From UBA2334 sp964396895 (GTDB lineage: Bacteria; Pseudomonadota; Gammaproteobacteria; Burkholderiales; Burkholderiaceae_C), in the NCBI GenBank assembly GCA_964396895.1, contig CAYNGJ010000007.1, positions 1-64,000 on the forward strand: a DNA stretch of 64,000 nt. The letters are read 5' to 3'. Positions 8,049-17,046 of the stretch are shown here, piece after piece. Made by a program: the position numbers and the translations under genes. A model generated the notes under the pieces. The model saw nothing but the letters and a program-made list of their open reading frames with translations. It was not told the origin of the DNA and searched no databases. Within the stretch, counting starts at the first letter, position 1; the number at the start of each line of letters is the position of its first letter.

Positions 8049-8753
8049 TCAGGTCGTGTGCCCGGCTTGGCGCGCAGTGGCACGCTGCGAGCGCTGGTTG
8101 AACAGTTGCAGGGCCAGCAGCACCACAAAAGAAAACACCAGCATGACGGCGGCCAGGCGGTGGGCGTCGGTGTATTCCAGCGCCTCGACGTGGTCGTAAA
8201 TTTGCACGGACACCACCCGGGTGACGCCGGGGATGTTGCCGCCCACCATCAGCACCACGCCGAACTCGCCCACGGTGTGGGCAAAGGTCATGATGGTGCC
8301 GGTCAGCAGGCCGGGCTTGCACAGCGGCAGCACCACGCTGAAAAATGTGTCCAGCGGCGAGGCGCGCAGCGTGGCCGCCACCTCCAGCGGGCGCGGGCCC
8401 AGCGCCTCGAAGGCGTTGTGCAGCGGCTGCACCATGAAGGGCAGCGAATAAAACACCGACGCCACCACCAGCCCGGCAAAGGTGAAGGGCAGCACCCCCA
8501 TGCCCAGCGCCTGCGTCCACTGCCCCACCGGGCCATGCGGCCCCATGGCCACCAGCAGGTAAAACCCCAGCACCGACGGCGGCAGCACGATGGGCAGCGC
8601 CACCACCGTGGCCAGCGGGGTCTTGAGCCACGAGCGTGTGCGGGCCAGCCACCAGGCCAGGGGCACACCCAGCAGCAGCAGCAGCACGGTGGTGGCCACT
8701 GCCACCTTCAGCGTCAGCCCAATGGCCTGCCAGTCGGAAGGGGTGAGCAGCAT
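8049..8753 (-). CDS. modB: Molybdate ABC transporter permease ModB
   Basis: 234 aa, five to six hydrophobic segments, and the ModB-type loop FEALGPRPLEVAATLRASPLDTFFSVVLPLCKPGLLTG followed by AHTVGEFGVVLMVGGNIPG. Starts at MLLTPSDW. 16 nt upstream of modC and 47 nt downstream of modA, same strand. Confidence 0.95.
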   Translation of the reverse strand: MLLTPSDWQAIGLTLKVAVATTVLLLLLGVPLAWWLARTRSWLKTPLATVVALPIVLPPSVLGFYLLVAMGPHGPVGQWTQALGMGVLPFTFAGLVVASVFYSLPFMVQPLHNAFEALGPRPLEVAATLRASPLDTFFSVVLPLCKPGLLTGTIMTFAHTVGEFGVVLMVGGNIPGVTRVVSVQIYDHVEALEYTDAHRLAAVMLVFSFVVLLALQLFNQRSQRATARQAGHTT

Positions 8754-8800
8754 GGTGCGGGTGGTGACGGTGAAAAAAAAGCAACCGCAGGCTGGTCGGC

Positions 8801-9556
8801 TCAGAGCCGGTAGCCGTACGAGCGAATCAGGTCCTGCGCGCGTGGGCTCTTCAGCAGCTTGACCAAGGCCAGTACCGCCTCATTGTCAGCGCCACGCTGC
8901 AGCACCACCGCATCCTGCTGGATGGGGGTGTACAGCGCCTGGGGCAGCACCCACATGGAGCCGCCTTTGAGGCGACCGCCCTCCAGCACCTGGGTCATGG
9001 CCACAAACCCCACGTCGGCATTGCCGGTGTGCACAAACCCATAGGCCTGTCCAATGCTTTCGCCCTGCACCAGCTTGGATGTCAGAGAGGCGGTCAGGCC
9101 CAGCCGGTCCAGCGCCTGGAGGGCGGCTTCTCCGTAGGGGGCGGTTTTGGGGTTGGCCACGGCCACCTTGCCCAGTGCCGGGTCGCGCAGCACCCGTCCC
9201 TGCAAGTCAACCCGCCCGTTCTTGGGCGACCAGAGCACCAGCTGCCCCGTGGCGTAGGTGAACCGGCTGCCGGGTTGCGCCAGGCCGTCGGCTTCCAGTT
9301 GGGCGGGGGTGCGGGTGTCGGCGGCCAGCAGCAGGTCAAACGGCGCACCGTTTTTGATCTGCGCATACAGCTTGCCGGTGGAGCCCAGGGTGACCTTCAG
9401 GGTATGGCCGGTGGCTTTTTCGAGCACAGCCGCGATGGCCTTGATGGGTTCGGCGAAATTGGTGGCCACCGCCACCTGAGCCTCGGCCGCCAGTGCGGGT
9501 ACGGTGCAGGCGAAGGACACACACCAGAGAGCCAAAAAGCGTGGGTACAGGCGCAT
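8801..9556 (-). CDS. modA: Molybdate-binding periplasmic protein ModA
   Basis: 251 aa. Signal peptide ~1-23 (cleavage near ALAAEA), then VAVATNFAEPIKAIA, GSTGKLYAQIKNGAPFDLLLAADTRTP and NPKTAPYG, all ModA landmarks for binding the oxyanion. AAAGGA ribosome site precedes the ATG. First gene of modABC; a candidate ModE box lies 38 nt upstream. Confidence 0.95.
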   Translation of the reverse strand: MRLYPRFLALWCVSFACTVPALAAEAQVAVATNFAEPIKAIAAVLEKATGHTLKVTLGSTGKLYAQIKNGAPFDLLLAADTRTPAQLEADGLAQPGSRFTYATGQLVLWSPKNGRVDLQGRVLRDPALGKVAVANPKTAPYGEAALQALDRLGLTASLTSKLVQGESIGQAYGFVHTGNADVGFVAMTQVLEGGRLKGGSMWVLPQALYTPIQQDAVVLQRGADNEAVLALVKLLKSPRAQDLIRSYGYRL

Positions 9557-9593
9557 GGGGTTCCTTTGGCGATGTGTTGAAGGGCAGTGAGGT

Positions 9594-9616
9594 CGTTGTT
9601 CCTAAATGGAATAGCG
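9594..9616. promoter_or_regulatory. Candidate ModE box between modA and modE
   Basis: Imperfect inverted repeat CGTTGTTC-CTAAATG-GAATAGCG in the divergent modA/modE intergenic space. The arms share CGyTrTTC, close to the CGnTAT half-sites of known ModE operators. Identification rests on position and resemblance. Confidence 0.5.
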
Positions 9617-9680
9617 AGTGTAGCGCTTCCCAACCCTCCTTGGTGCGCCATGTGCGGTCACCTGCCCGCACAATGGCGGC

Positions 9681-10517
9681 ATGAGTGAGCGCCCCCATTC
9701 CCTGAACGAGGCCCTGGGCCACACGGCCAGCGACAAGCGGCTGGATGTGCTGCGCCAGGTGGCCCTCACGGGCTCCATTTCCCAGGCCGCGCGCGACGTG
9801 GGCATCAGCTACAAGGCGGCCTGGCAGGCCATTGACACCCTGACCAACCTCAGTGGCTGGCCGCTGGTGGACCGATCGGTTGGGGGCAGTGGGGGCGGTG
9901 GTGCCCGCCTCACCCCGCAGGGCGTGCAGTTGCTGGCGCTGGCCGACGAGCTGGCACAGGCCAGGGCACAGGTGCTGGCCCGCTTCGCGGGTCGCCAGTC
10001 CTCTGCTGCGGGGCTGGGGTGGCGCACCAGCATGCGCAACCAGCTGCCGTGTGAGGTGGTGGGTTTGTCCCCCGTGGGCTTGGGGTCGGCGCTCAAGGTG
10101 AGTTTGGTCACCGCGGGGGGGGATGAATTGGCCTCATTGCTCACCCGCGAGAGCGCCGATTTGCTGGGCTTGGTGCCCGGCCTTTCCGTGCTGGCGTTGT
10201 GCAAGGCCACGGCCGTGGCCATGAGTGCTGACCTGAGCGAGGCGGTCAGTGCCTGGGCCCCCACCACCGGGTCGGGGTCGTGTGTGTTGCGAGGTACGGT
10301 GGCGGCCGCCGCAGACCCATCAGATGACCCCGCTGGCCCGACCACCGGCAACGGGAAGGCAGAAGCCCCAGGCGCCAACACCCAGGAAGTGGGGTTGACC
10401 CTGGTTGGTGGCCAGCGGTGGGTGGGGTTCACCGCCCAGGGCCACCGACTGGTGGCAGGGCAAGCGGCGTGCGCGGTGTTCGCCCCCTCATCCGTGGTGA
10501 TTGGCCTGGACGGCTGA
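9681..10517 (+). CDS. modE: Molybdenum-responsive regulator ModE
   Basis: 278 aa. Winged helix at ~15-95 (KRLDVLRQVALTGSISQAARDVGISYKAAWQAIDTL), then two Mop/TOBE-like segments (MRNQLPCEVVGLSPVGLGSALKVSL and the C-terminal VGLTLVGGQRWVGFTAQGHRLVAGQAACAVFAPSSVVIGLDG). ModE represses molybdate uptake when Mo (or W) is bound. A Ser/Thr/Gly/Pro-rich insertion of ~30 residues separates the two Mop parts. Divergent from modABC. Confidence 0.93.
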   Translation: MSERPHSLNEALGHTASDKRLDVLRQVALTGSISQAARDVGISYKAAWQAIDTLTNLSGWPLVDRSVGGSGGGGARLTPQGVQLLALADELAQARAQVLARFAGRQSSAAGLGWRTSMRNQLPCEVVGLSPVGLGSALKVSLVTAGGDELASLLTRESADLLGLVPGLSVLALCKATAVAMSADLSEAVSAWAPTTGSGSCVLRGTVAAAADPSDDPAGPTTGNGKAEAPGANTQEVGLTLVGGQRWVGFTAQGHRLVAGQAACAVFAPSSVVIGLDG

Positions 10518-10539
10518 GGGCGGACGAGGGCTCAGCACC

Positions 10540-10923
10540 TCATTTCAGCGACAGCACCCAGTACACCAGTTGGCGGGCCTGCGCTTCGGTGATGACCACG
10601 GCGTTGGGTGGCATGGCGATGCCGGCAGCCTTGTTCTTCCAGTGGCTGGCGTAGGGGTTGGAGCCTTCCAGCACGATGCGGGTCAAAAAGTCAGCCGCAC
10701 CGGGCTTGCCTTTGTACTGTGCGGCCACGTCCTCCCAGGCTGGGCCAATGGGCAGTTGACCCGGCTTGAGGTCTTGGTGCTTGATGGTGTGGCAGGTGTA
10801 GCAACCAGCGTTTTGGGCCAGCGCCTTGGCGGCGTCGTCCACGGCTGGGCCAGCGGCCAGCGCATGGGTGGCAGACAGCAGCAGCGTGCAGCCCAGGGCG
10901 AGGAGTTGGGGAGTGTGTTTCAT
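10540..10923 (-). CDS. Periplasmic c-type cytochrome
   Basis: 127 aa: signal peptide ~1-23 (ALAAG), one haem motif CYTCH near residue 41, and distal Met in IAMPPNAV. Class I, single haem. Third gene of a minus-strand set with the XoxJ-like protein and PedF-like cytochrome, so it probably carries electrons from the PQQ alcohol dehydrogenase toward the oxidase. Which of the three cytochromes is the direct acceptor cannot be told from sequence. Confidence 0.88.
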   Translation of the reverse strand: MKHTPQLLALGCTLLLSATHALAAGPAVDDAAKALAQNAGCYTCHTIKHQDLKPGQLPIGPAWEDVAAQYKGKPGAADFLTRIVLEGSNPYASHWKNKAAGIAMPPNAVVITEAQARQLVYWVLSLK

Positions 10924-11040
10924 GACGAGAAGCCTTGTTGTGGGTGAATGGCAATGGGTGGTTCAAGTGCGGCACCCCCGGGTTACGCAGAGGGTTGCGC
11001 AGAGGCATGGGTGGGCAGCGCTGCGGCCTGGTGCCCGGGT

Positions 11041-11952
11041 TCAGGGTGCCACGCGTTGCAGGCCTTGTGCCGCGTAGATGGCGGTGAGCGTGCCGTTGTC
11101 TTGCAGGGCTTTCAGGGCGGTGCCCAGTGCTTGTGACAGCTCGGGTTGTCCTTTTCGGATGGCCATGCCCACCACCCAGCCTTTGGCGGGTGTACCGGGC
11201 AGGGCCATGGCCTCGAAACGCAGGCGTTGGGTGGGGGATGTGGGCTGCGCCGCCGCGCTGGCCATGGCCGCTTCAGCCTGCGCACGGGTGACGTAGGCCG
11301 CCTGGCGCTGACCTTGCACCACGCTGCGCGCGGCGTCCACCCCGTTGGCTTCCAGGTGCACCGCATTTCTGAAGCGCCCGCCCCCGTGGCCCAGCAGAGC
11401 ACTGGCGGCGGCGGTGCCGGTTTCGGCGGTCAGGCTCACCCCGTCCAGTGCCATGCGCTGCAGGTCGGCGCTGGACAGGGCGTCGGTCACCAGCCAGCCA
11501 ATTTCATGGCGGTAGTAGGGACCCAAAAACTCGACTTGGCGGGTTTCTTCAATCAGGTAGCGGTCAATGGGCACTTGCAACATCACGTCGGCGGGGCCGT
11601 AGCCCAGGTAGTGGCCTTTCCAAACCATGTTGCGCAGGTCGTCGTGCATGTTTTCACCAGCGTCAAAGGGCAGCCACTGCACGTTCAGTTTGAGCTGCTG
11701 CGCCAGCGCCTGGCCCAGCTTGGCGTCCAATCCCTGCACGCCTTCTTTGCCCGAGTCCGAAAACGGCCAGTGGTTTTTGTAAACGGCAATTTTCAGCGTG
11801 CCGCGCTCGCGCAGGTCGGCCAGTTCTGCCCGCGCATCGGCAGGCAGCCACAGCGCTGACAAGCCCAGTGCCAGGCACTGGCGGCGGGACAGGCGGGGAT
11901 GGGGCTGGGCTGGCGTGGCATCAGGGGTGGGGGGGGAGGCGGGTGTGGTCAT
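11041..11952 (-). CDS. XoxJ/MxaJ-like periplasmic binding protein of the quinoprotein system
   Basis: 303 aa from MTTPAS. An export signal with an RR pair (RLSRRQCLALGLSALWLPADARA) precedes a type-II solute-binding fold (LKIAVYKNHWPFSD, GVQGLDAKLGQALAQQL, GYGPADVMLQVPIDRYLIEE). Proteins of this kind accompany PQQ methanol/ethanol dehydrogenases (MxaJ, XoxJ) and are thought to assist maturation rather than import. The frame extends upstream into pedF, but the ATG at 11952 keeps the signal at the N-terminus. Lies between pedF and a second cytochrome c. Confidence 0.85.
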   Translation of the reverse strand: MTTPASPPTPDATPAQPHPRLSRRQCLALGLSALWLPADARAELADLRERGTLKIAVYKNHWPFSDSGKEGVQGLDAKLGQALAQQLKLNVQWLPFDAGENMHDDLRNMVWKGHYLGYGPADVMLQVPIDRYLIEETRQVEFLGPYYRHEIGWLVTDALSSADLQRMALDGVSLTAETGTAAASALLGHGGGRFRNAVHLEANGVDAARSVVQGQRQAAYVTRAQAEAAMASAAAQPTSPTQRLRFEAMALPGTPAKGWVVGMAIRKGQPELSQALGTALKALQDNGTLTAIYAAQGLQRVAP

Positions 11953-12011
11953 GGTGTGCCAATGGGTTGAAGCGCCCGCAGCGGGCGCGAAAAAGGGCCA
12001 GGGCTGGGTGC

Positions 12012-12515
12012 TCAGGGCTCGCGGCGGCTTTCCAGGTAGGTCTTGATGGACCACACCGCTTCCTGGGACAGGATGCCTTCGAAGGGAGGCATGTACACCC
12101 GGCCGTCGCGCACACGGCCGTGGCGCACCGTGGCCTGGTAGTAGTCCTGCATTTCAACCAGGCAGGCTTTTTTCTTTTCGGCGTTGGCCATGCCGGTGCA
12201 GTCGGCGTCGAGCTTTCGCAGGTCAGGGGCCACACCGCCCGAAATGGCTTCCAGGCCGTGGCAGCGGGCACAGTTTTGGTTGTAGGCAGATGTCCCAATG
12301 CGCAAGGCTTCTTGGTGCGCGGGGCCGCTGGAGTAGGGGTTGTCTTCGCGCCACTTGGTGCCCAGCTGCGGCAGGGTTCGGGTGTCCACGGCCTGGGGCA
12401 CCACGTCGCCGTGGGCCAGTGCAGCGGTGGAGGCTGCGCCCAGCAGCAGCGACGCCATCAGGGGCGCGAGCAATGAGCGAAGGGGGCGGGCGGAGGGAGC
12501 GTTCAGGGTGTTCAT
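12012..12515 (-). CDS. pedF: Cytochrome c-550, PedF type
   Basis: 167 aa. Signal peptide ~1-35 (ALAHG), haem motif CARCH near residue 84 in YNQNCARCHGLE, distal Met in VYMPPFEGILS. The segment LGTKWREDNPYSSGPAHQEALRIGTSAYNQNC is typical of PedF, the cytochrome that accepts electrons from PedE/PedH-type quinoprotein alcohol dehydrogenases. First gene of the operon with the XoxJ-like protein and a second cytochrome; preceded by a sigma-54 promoter and divergent from a sigma-54 activator. Confidence 0.9.
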   Translation of the reverse strand: MNTLNAPSARPLRSLLAPLMASLLLGAASTAALAHGDVVPQAVDTRTLPQLGTKWREDNPYSSGPAHQEALRIGTSAYNQNCARCHGLEAISGGVAPDLRKLDADCTGMANAEKKKACLVEMQDYYQATVRHGRVRDGRVYMPPFEGILSQEAVWSIKTYLESRREP

Positions 12516-12552
12516 GGCAGGTGAGCAAAGTTGAAACAGTCCCGTTCAGTGC

Positions 12553-12567
12553 GCAAATGCCGTGCCC
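12553..12567 (-). promoter_or_regulatory. Sigma-54 promoter of pedF operon
   Basis: On the minus strand GGGCACG-N4-TTGC matches the -24/-12 consensus TGGCACG-N4-TTGC at all but the first base. The predicted transcription start is ~26 nt before the pedF ATG at 12515. The divergent gene at 12854 encodes a sigma-54 activator. Confidence 0.8.
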
Positions 12568-12853
12568 GCTGTCCTGCCTCCCAGGGTTTCCCCCTGTCAG
12601 CGGTGTCCGTTGTTCGTGCCTCGTACAGAGGGAGAGCAAGGGTTTGACCCATGGCAGGAAATTTGCACCACCTGTCCCACACCGACTACCATGTGATTCA
12701 AAAATGAACAACGACAACCGTCACGCAAGCAACGGCGACACAGGGCCTCACGACAGCGTGCTCGCACGCGCCAACGACTCGGGCAGCGACCGCTGGCAAC
12801 TGCCCGATTGGCTGGTGGATGCCGACACGGCGTCGGCGCAAGGAGACAAAACA

Positions 12854-15106
12854 ATGAGCACCGAGACATGGACAGCGGGGTTGATCGCATCTTCCCCTGA
12901 GACCCCACTGCAGGCAGGAAAGCCTGAGCAGATTGACCAGATCGATCTCATTCAGGCGTCGTGGCACCGCTCCAAACAGGCGGGCCTGGCCCCCGAGATG
13001 ACACCCGATTTTTCAGGGGCCACCGAGTCGCGCGTCAAAGACCTGCTGGATGAAAGCCGCCAGTTGGGCACACTGGCGTATCCGGTCATGCAGGCGCTGC
13101 ACGAGCAGATCGCCAACACCCACAGCACCGTGGTGTTGACCGACGGCGAGGGACGCATCCTGTACTCCATGGGCGACGACTCGTTTTTGGAGCGCGCCGA
13201 AAAAGTGGCCTTGAAACCCGGGGTGGACTGGTCGGAGGCGGCCAAGGGCACCAACGCCATTGGCACCGCCATTGCGCTGCAGCGGCCTGTCACCGTGCAC
13301 GCCGACCAACACTTTCTGACCGTCAACCAGTTTCTGACGTGCTCAAGTACCCCCATCTTCAGCCCCCGGGGCACGGTGGCCGGGGTGCTGGACGTCACGG
13401 GAGATGCACGGGGCTACCACCGCCACACCATGGCGCTGGCGCGCATGTCGGCGCAGATCATCGAGAACCAGATTTTTTCGCAAACCTACGAGCACGCCAT
13501 TCGACTGCACTTCCATTCGCGCCCCGAGTTCATCGGTACGCTGTTCGAGGGCATGGTGGCGTTCTCGCGCGGCGGACGCTTTTTGGCGGCCAACCGGGGC
13601 GCACTGTTCCAAGTGGGGCTGGACCGGGTGGCGCTGGAGCGCCAAACGCTGTCGTCGCTGTTCGGCATGCCCATTGACGAGCTGATCGATCACTGCCGCT
13701 CGTCCAACCCTGGCCTGCTGTCGCTGTCGCTGCCCAACGGGTTGACCGTGCGTGCGAAAGCCGAGGTGCAAGGGCACATGTTGTGGACCGTGGCGGGTCT
13801 GACACCCGGCGCTCGGGCGGATGACACAGTCCGCACCGCCACGCCCCCAACCAATGACGATCTCACGGCCGAGGCCATGACCGATGGCCCCACATCGGCG
13901 TCCTTGGTCAGCGGTGGCTCAGGCACCGGTACGCAAGCCACCGCCGAGGCCGCGCGCCGCCAGCGCGAGCACATGTCCAGCCTGCATTACCTGGACACGG
14001 GTGACCCACAGGTGGCCGCCGTCATTCAGAAAATCCGCCGCGTGCAGGGGCGCGACATTCCCATCCTCATCTTGGGTGAAACCGGGGTGGGCAAAGAGTT
14101 GCTGGCCAAGGCCATCCACAACGACTCGGCCCGCTCCCAGCACCCGTTTGTGGCGGTCAACTGCGCGTCCATCCCCGAAAACCTCATTGAGTCCGAGCTG
14201 TTTGGCTACGACGAGGGGGCCTTCACCGGCGCCAAGCGCAAGGGTGCCATGGGCAAAATTCAGCTGGCCAACGGCGGCACCCTGTTTCTGGACGAAATCG
14301 GCGACATGCCCGTGACCATGCAAGCCCGCCTGCTGCGCGCGCTGCAAGAGCGCGTCATCACCCCGCTGGGCTCCAACCGCAACATCACGGTCAACGTCGC
14401 CGTCATCAGCGCCACCCACCGCAACCTGCGCCAGCGCGTGACCGAAGGCCTGTTTCGCGAAGACCTGTACTACCGCCTCAACGGCCTGGCCGTGCGCTTG
14501 CCCGCACTGCGCGAGCGCACCGACCTCAATTCCATCATTCGCCATGTGCTGCTGGCCGCGTCTGAGCCTTGCGTCAAACACCGCTTGTCCACCGCCGTGG
14601 CCGACATGTTTTGTCGCTACAACTGGCCCGGCAATGTGCGCCAACTGGCCAACGTGCTGCGCACCGCCTGCGTGCTCGCGGGTACCGACACCGTCATTGA
14701 CGTGGAACACCTGCCCGACGACTTTGTGGAAGAGGTGGGCAACATCACCCACCTGGGTCTGCGGTTGGACACCGCTGTGCCCCACCCGATGGTGCCAGGT
14801 ATGGTGCCCGTGTACCCGCAGCCCCAGGGCCAGCAACAGCCCCCGTACCCGCTACCCCTGGGCGCGCCCGTCAACGACGGCACGGCACGGGCTCTCACGG
14901 ACCTGCCCCTGGGTGCAGACACCGGCGCAGTGGCCCAGCCACCCCAGGCCGCTGGCGCTGGAGGTTTGCAGGAAATGGAGCTGCAAGCCATCAAACACGC
15001 CGTGGCCAAATGCGGTGGCAATGTGTCGGCCGCCGCCCGCCTGTTGGGCGTGTCGCGCAACACCGTCTACCGCAAGTTGCCAGAGCTGGCGCAGAAGGGG
15101 GAGTGA
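12854..15106 (+). CDS. AcoR-family sigma-54-dependent activator
   Basis: 750 aa. N-terminal GAF sensor (~60-210, VVLTDGEGRILYSMGDD, KGTNAIGTAIALQRPVTVH), a PAS-like part (~235-320), an AAA+ domain with Walker A GETGVGKE (~408), the GAFTGA sigma-54 contact loop (~455), Walker B TLFLDEIGDM, and a C-terminal Fis-type HTH (GNVSAAARLLGVSRNTVYRKL). The start at 12854 follows AAGGAGA by 7-8 nt; an ATG at 12704 in frame lacks a ribosome site and adds low-complexity sequence. Divergent from pedF, so probably the activator of the alcohol oxidation operons. The region 12516-12853 otherwise holds only regulatory sequence. Confidence 0.92.
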   Translation: MSTETWTAGLIASSPETPLQAGKPEQIDQIDLIQASWHRSKQAGLAPEMTPDFSGATESRVKDLLDESRQLGTLAYPVMQALHEQIANTHSTVVLTDGEGRILYSMGDDSFLERAEKVALKPGVDWSEAAKGTNAIGTAIALQRPVTVHADQHFLTVNQFLTCSSTPIFSPRGTVAGVLDVTGDARGYHRHTMALARMSAQIIENQIFSQTYEHAIRLHFHSRPEFIGTLFEGMVAFSRGGRFLAANRGALFQVGLDRVALERQTLSSLFGMPIDELIDHCRSSNPGLLSLSLPNGLTVRAKAEVQGHMLWTVAGLTPGARADDTVRTATPPTNDDLTAEAMTDGPTSASLVSGGSGTGTQATAEAARRQREHMSSLHYLDTGDPQVAAVIQKIRRVQGRDIPILILGETGVGKELLAKAIHNDSARSQHPFVAVNCASIPENLIESELFGYDEGAFTGAKRKGAMGKIQLANGGTLFLDEIGDMPVTMQARLLRALQERVITPLGSNRNITVNVAVISATHRNLRQRVTEGLFREDLYYRLNGLAVRLPALRERTDLNSIIRHVLLAASEPCVKHRLSTAVADMFCRYNWPGNVRQLANVLRTACVLAGTDTVIDVEHLPDDFVEEVGNITHLGLRLDTAVPHPMVPGMVPVYPQPQGQQQPPYPLPLGAPVNDGTARALTDLPLGADTGAVAQPPQAAGAGGLQEMELQAIKHAVAKCGGNVSAAARLLGVSRNTVYRKLPELAQKGE

Positions 15107-15679
15107 GGGAGGGGGTGGCTTACCCGGCTGGCGCAAGAGAGCATTGCCACGCTGACGGGCATGCCGGACTTTGAATCGGTGCCCAGCCACGACCAAGTTT
15201 GCCAGGCGCTGATTCGGCACTGCACCCACCCGCAAGACGACGTGCTGGAATACCTCATGCGCGACGTGGCCAACCTGGCCATGGGCAACAAAGACAGCCA
15301 CGCCCGCAACACCGCCGTGCAGCGGGACTTTGCCGGGCGCATGGCGCTCACGCCGCTGTACGACTTTGCGCCCATGTACCTGCACCCGGATGGCATTGCC
15401 CGCCGCATTCGGTGGGAAGGCAACGACAGCGGCCAACCCGATTGGGCCAAAGTGCTGGACCGCGTGTGTGAACTGGGTGCGCAGGCTCAGCAGGGGCGCC
15501 GGAAAAAGGGGCCAAACCCTGTGCAGCGGGCGCCATTGGTTCATGGATTGCGGGCCATGGCCCCCGAGCTGGAGCGCTTGGCCACCGACGGTGAAACCCT
15601 GGGTCTGGAGCCCGAGGTGCTCAACCACCTGTGCCCCGGCATCCTGCGGCTGGCACGCGAGTTGGCCGCACTGAACTGA
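15107..15679 (+). pseudogene. 5'-truncated HipA-family kinase remnant
   Basis: The frame runs straight on from the stop of the sigma-54 activator. The readable part is the HipA C-terminal domain: RLAQESIATLTG, the catalytic-loop-like GNKDSHARN and LTPLYDFAPMYLHPDG. The first ATG is at 15161 (172 aa), against ~400 or more residues for intact HipA. The N-terminal and ATP-binding parts are missing, so activity as a kinase toxin is unlikely. Followed at 10 nt by a broken HipB-like gene. Confidence 0.8.
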
Positions 15680-15688
15680 GAGCACCGC

Positions 15689-15975
15689 ATGGACAAACGC
15701 TACAACACCATCCCCCTGACAGAACAACTGGAACTCCGCAGGCAGGCCATAGAAGACGTGTTGGCCCACCCCGAATGGTCGCTGCCGCAGGCCGTGCGTC
15801 ACCTGAAAAAACCATGCGCCTGACGACAGCGGAGATGGCAAAAATTTCAGGCGTGGCCTACCGAACCCTGCAAGACATTGAACAGGAACGCAGCGAAGGC
15901 AGCGTGCAAACCATGAACCGCATTTTTGGCACGCTGGGACTGAAACTGGGTGTGGCGCGGGTGGTTCGGGGGTAG
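15689..15975 (+). pseudogene. HipB-like XRE antitoxin split by a frameshift in an A6 run
   Basis: From ATG 15689 the frame gives MDKRYNTIPLTEQLELRRQAIEDVLAHPEWSLPQAVRHLKK and stops six codons later or so; the continuation MRLTTAEMAKISGVAYRTLQDIEQERS...GLKLGV lies in the -1 frame and is an XRE helix-turn-helix. One extra A in CTGAAAAAACC (near 15812) would join both into a ~95-aa protein. Possibilities are a true pseudogene, an error in a homopolymer, or slippage. Lies directly after the truncated hipA. Confidence 0.75.
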
Positions 15976-16074
15976 GGGGTTGGGTGGGTTGGCGCGCGCG
16001 GTTGGATTCCAATTTTTTCTTGCGACCCGAAGCGGATCAATGCCAAGGAGACAGCAGACGTTCACCAGGCAGGG

Positions 16075-16974
16075 TCAGCCCGACTGCAGCAACCCAACTT
16101 TGGCTGCATTGACCACAGCACTCGTCAAATCGCTGAGCAATGAGGATGCCATGCGGGCATGCTGCCAGTAGAGCGGCACATCAAACCCGTGACCAGGTTT
16201 GAGCTCCACCAAGGCTCCGCTCGCCAGATGCTCGCGCACCAGAGAGTCAGGATGCATCGCCCACCCAAGGCCCGAAAGCGCCGCCGCCACAAATGCCTGC
16301 GGTGAGGGCAAGGTATGGCGCGGCATCTGAACGCTGTGACCGCACTGGCGCTCCACCCAGCGCTGTTGCAATTCATCCTTTGTGCTGAACGTCAAGCTCG
16401 GCGCTTTGGACAGGCTGTTTGCATCGATGCCGTTTGGAAAGTGCTTGGCCAGGTAAGTCGGCGTGGCGACTGCCAGGTACCGCATGGTGCCCAAACGCAA
16501 ACTGTTGCATCCCGCAATGGGTGCGTCCAAAGCGGTGACTGCGGCCAACACCTGCCCACTGCGCAGCCATTGCGCGGTATGGCCTTCATCATCGACCGCC
16601 ACCTGCAACAAGACCGGGGCGTTGGCAGCGAATTCGGCGGTTGCTGCCATGAACCAAGTCGCCAGACTGTCTGCGTTGACGGCCAGCGGCACACTGACGC
16701 GCACAGGCTCACCTTGGATGAATGACGGCAGGTCTGCCTGGAGTTCATGCTCCAGCAGGCGCACCCGATCCACGTGTTGGCACAGACGTCGTCCGGTCTC
16801 GGTGGCCTCGCAGGGCTGACCACGAACCACCAGCGCACTGCCCAGCCGCTCTTCCAGCAGGCGAATGCGTTGGGAAACGGCGGAAGGCGTCACGTGCAGC
16901 ACCCTGGCTGCGCGCTCAAAGCTGCCTTCTCTCAACACGGCAGCCAGTGCAAATAACGATGGATAGTCCAACAT
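16075..16974 (-). CDS. argP: LysR-family regulator ArgP (LysG)
   Basis: 299 aa. LysR helix-turn-helix at the N-terminus (YPSLFALAAVLREGSFERAARVLHVTPSAVSQRIRLLEERLG) and effector domain with ALSGLGWAMHPD. The N-terminus and the divergent position next to an ArgO/LysE exporter identify the ArgP type, which activates basic amino acid export in response to Lys/Arg. The 72-bp gap to argO is A/T-richer and should hold both promoters. Confidence 0.9.
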   Translation of the reverse strand: MLDYPSLFALAAVLREGSFERAARVLHVTPSAVSQRIRLLEERLGSALVVRGQPCEATETGRRLCQHVDRVRLLEHELQADLPSFIQGEPVRVSVPLAVNADSLATWFMAATAEFAANAPVLLQVAVDDEGHTAQWLRSGQVLAAVTALDAPIAGCNSLRLGTMRYLAVATPTYLAKHFPNGIDANSLSKAPSLTFSTKDELQQRWVERQCGHSVQMPRHTLPSPQAFVAAALSGLGWAMHPDSLVREHLASGALVELKPGHGFDVPLYWQHARMASSLLSDLTSAVVNAAKVGLLQSG

Positions 16975-17046
16975 GGTGTAGAAATACTTACTTCAACTTA
17001 GCAAATGTAGTTTGTCTAAGTCGTGTCCAAGTGGCAATCTCAGGGC

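Noticed and set aside
12704..12853. Upstream ATG giving a longer sigma-54 activator
   Set aside because: No ribosome site and low-complexity extension; AAGGAGA before ATG 12854 is clearly better.
15812..15820. Programmed -1 frameshift in the hipB-like gene
   Set aside because: The A6 run is preceded by G rather than fitting the full slippery heptamer, and the neighbouring hipA is itself broken, so simple decay is more likely.
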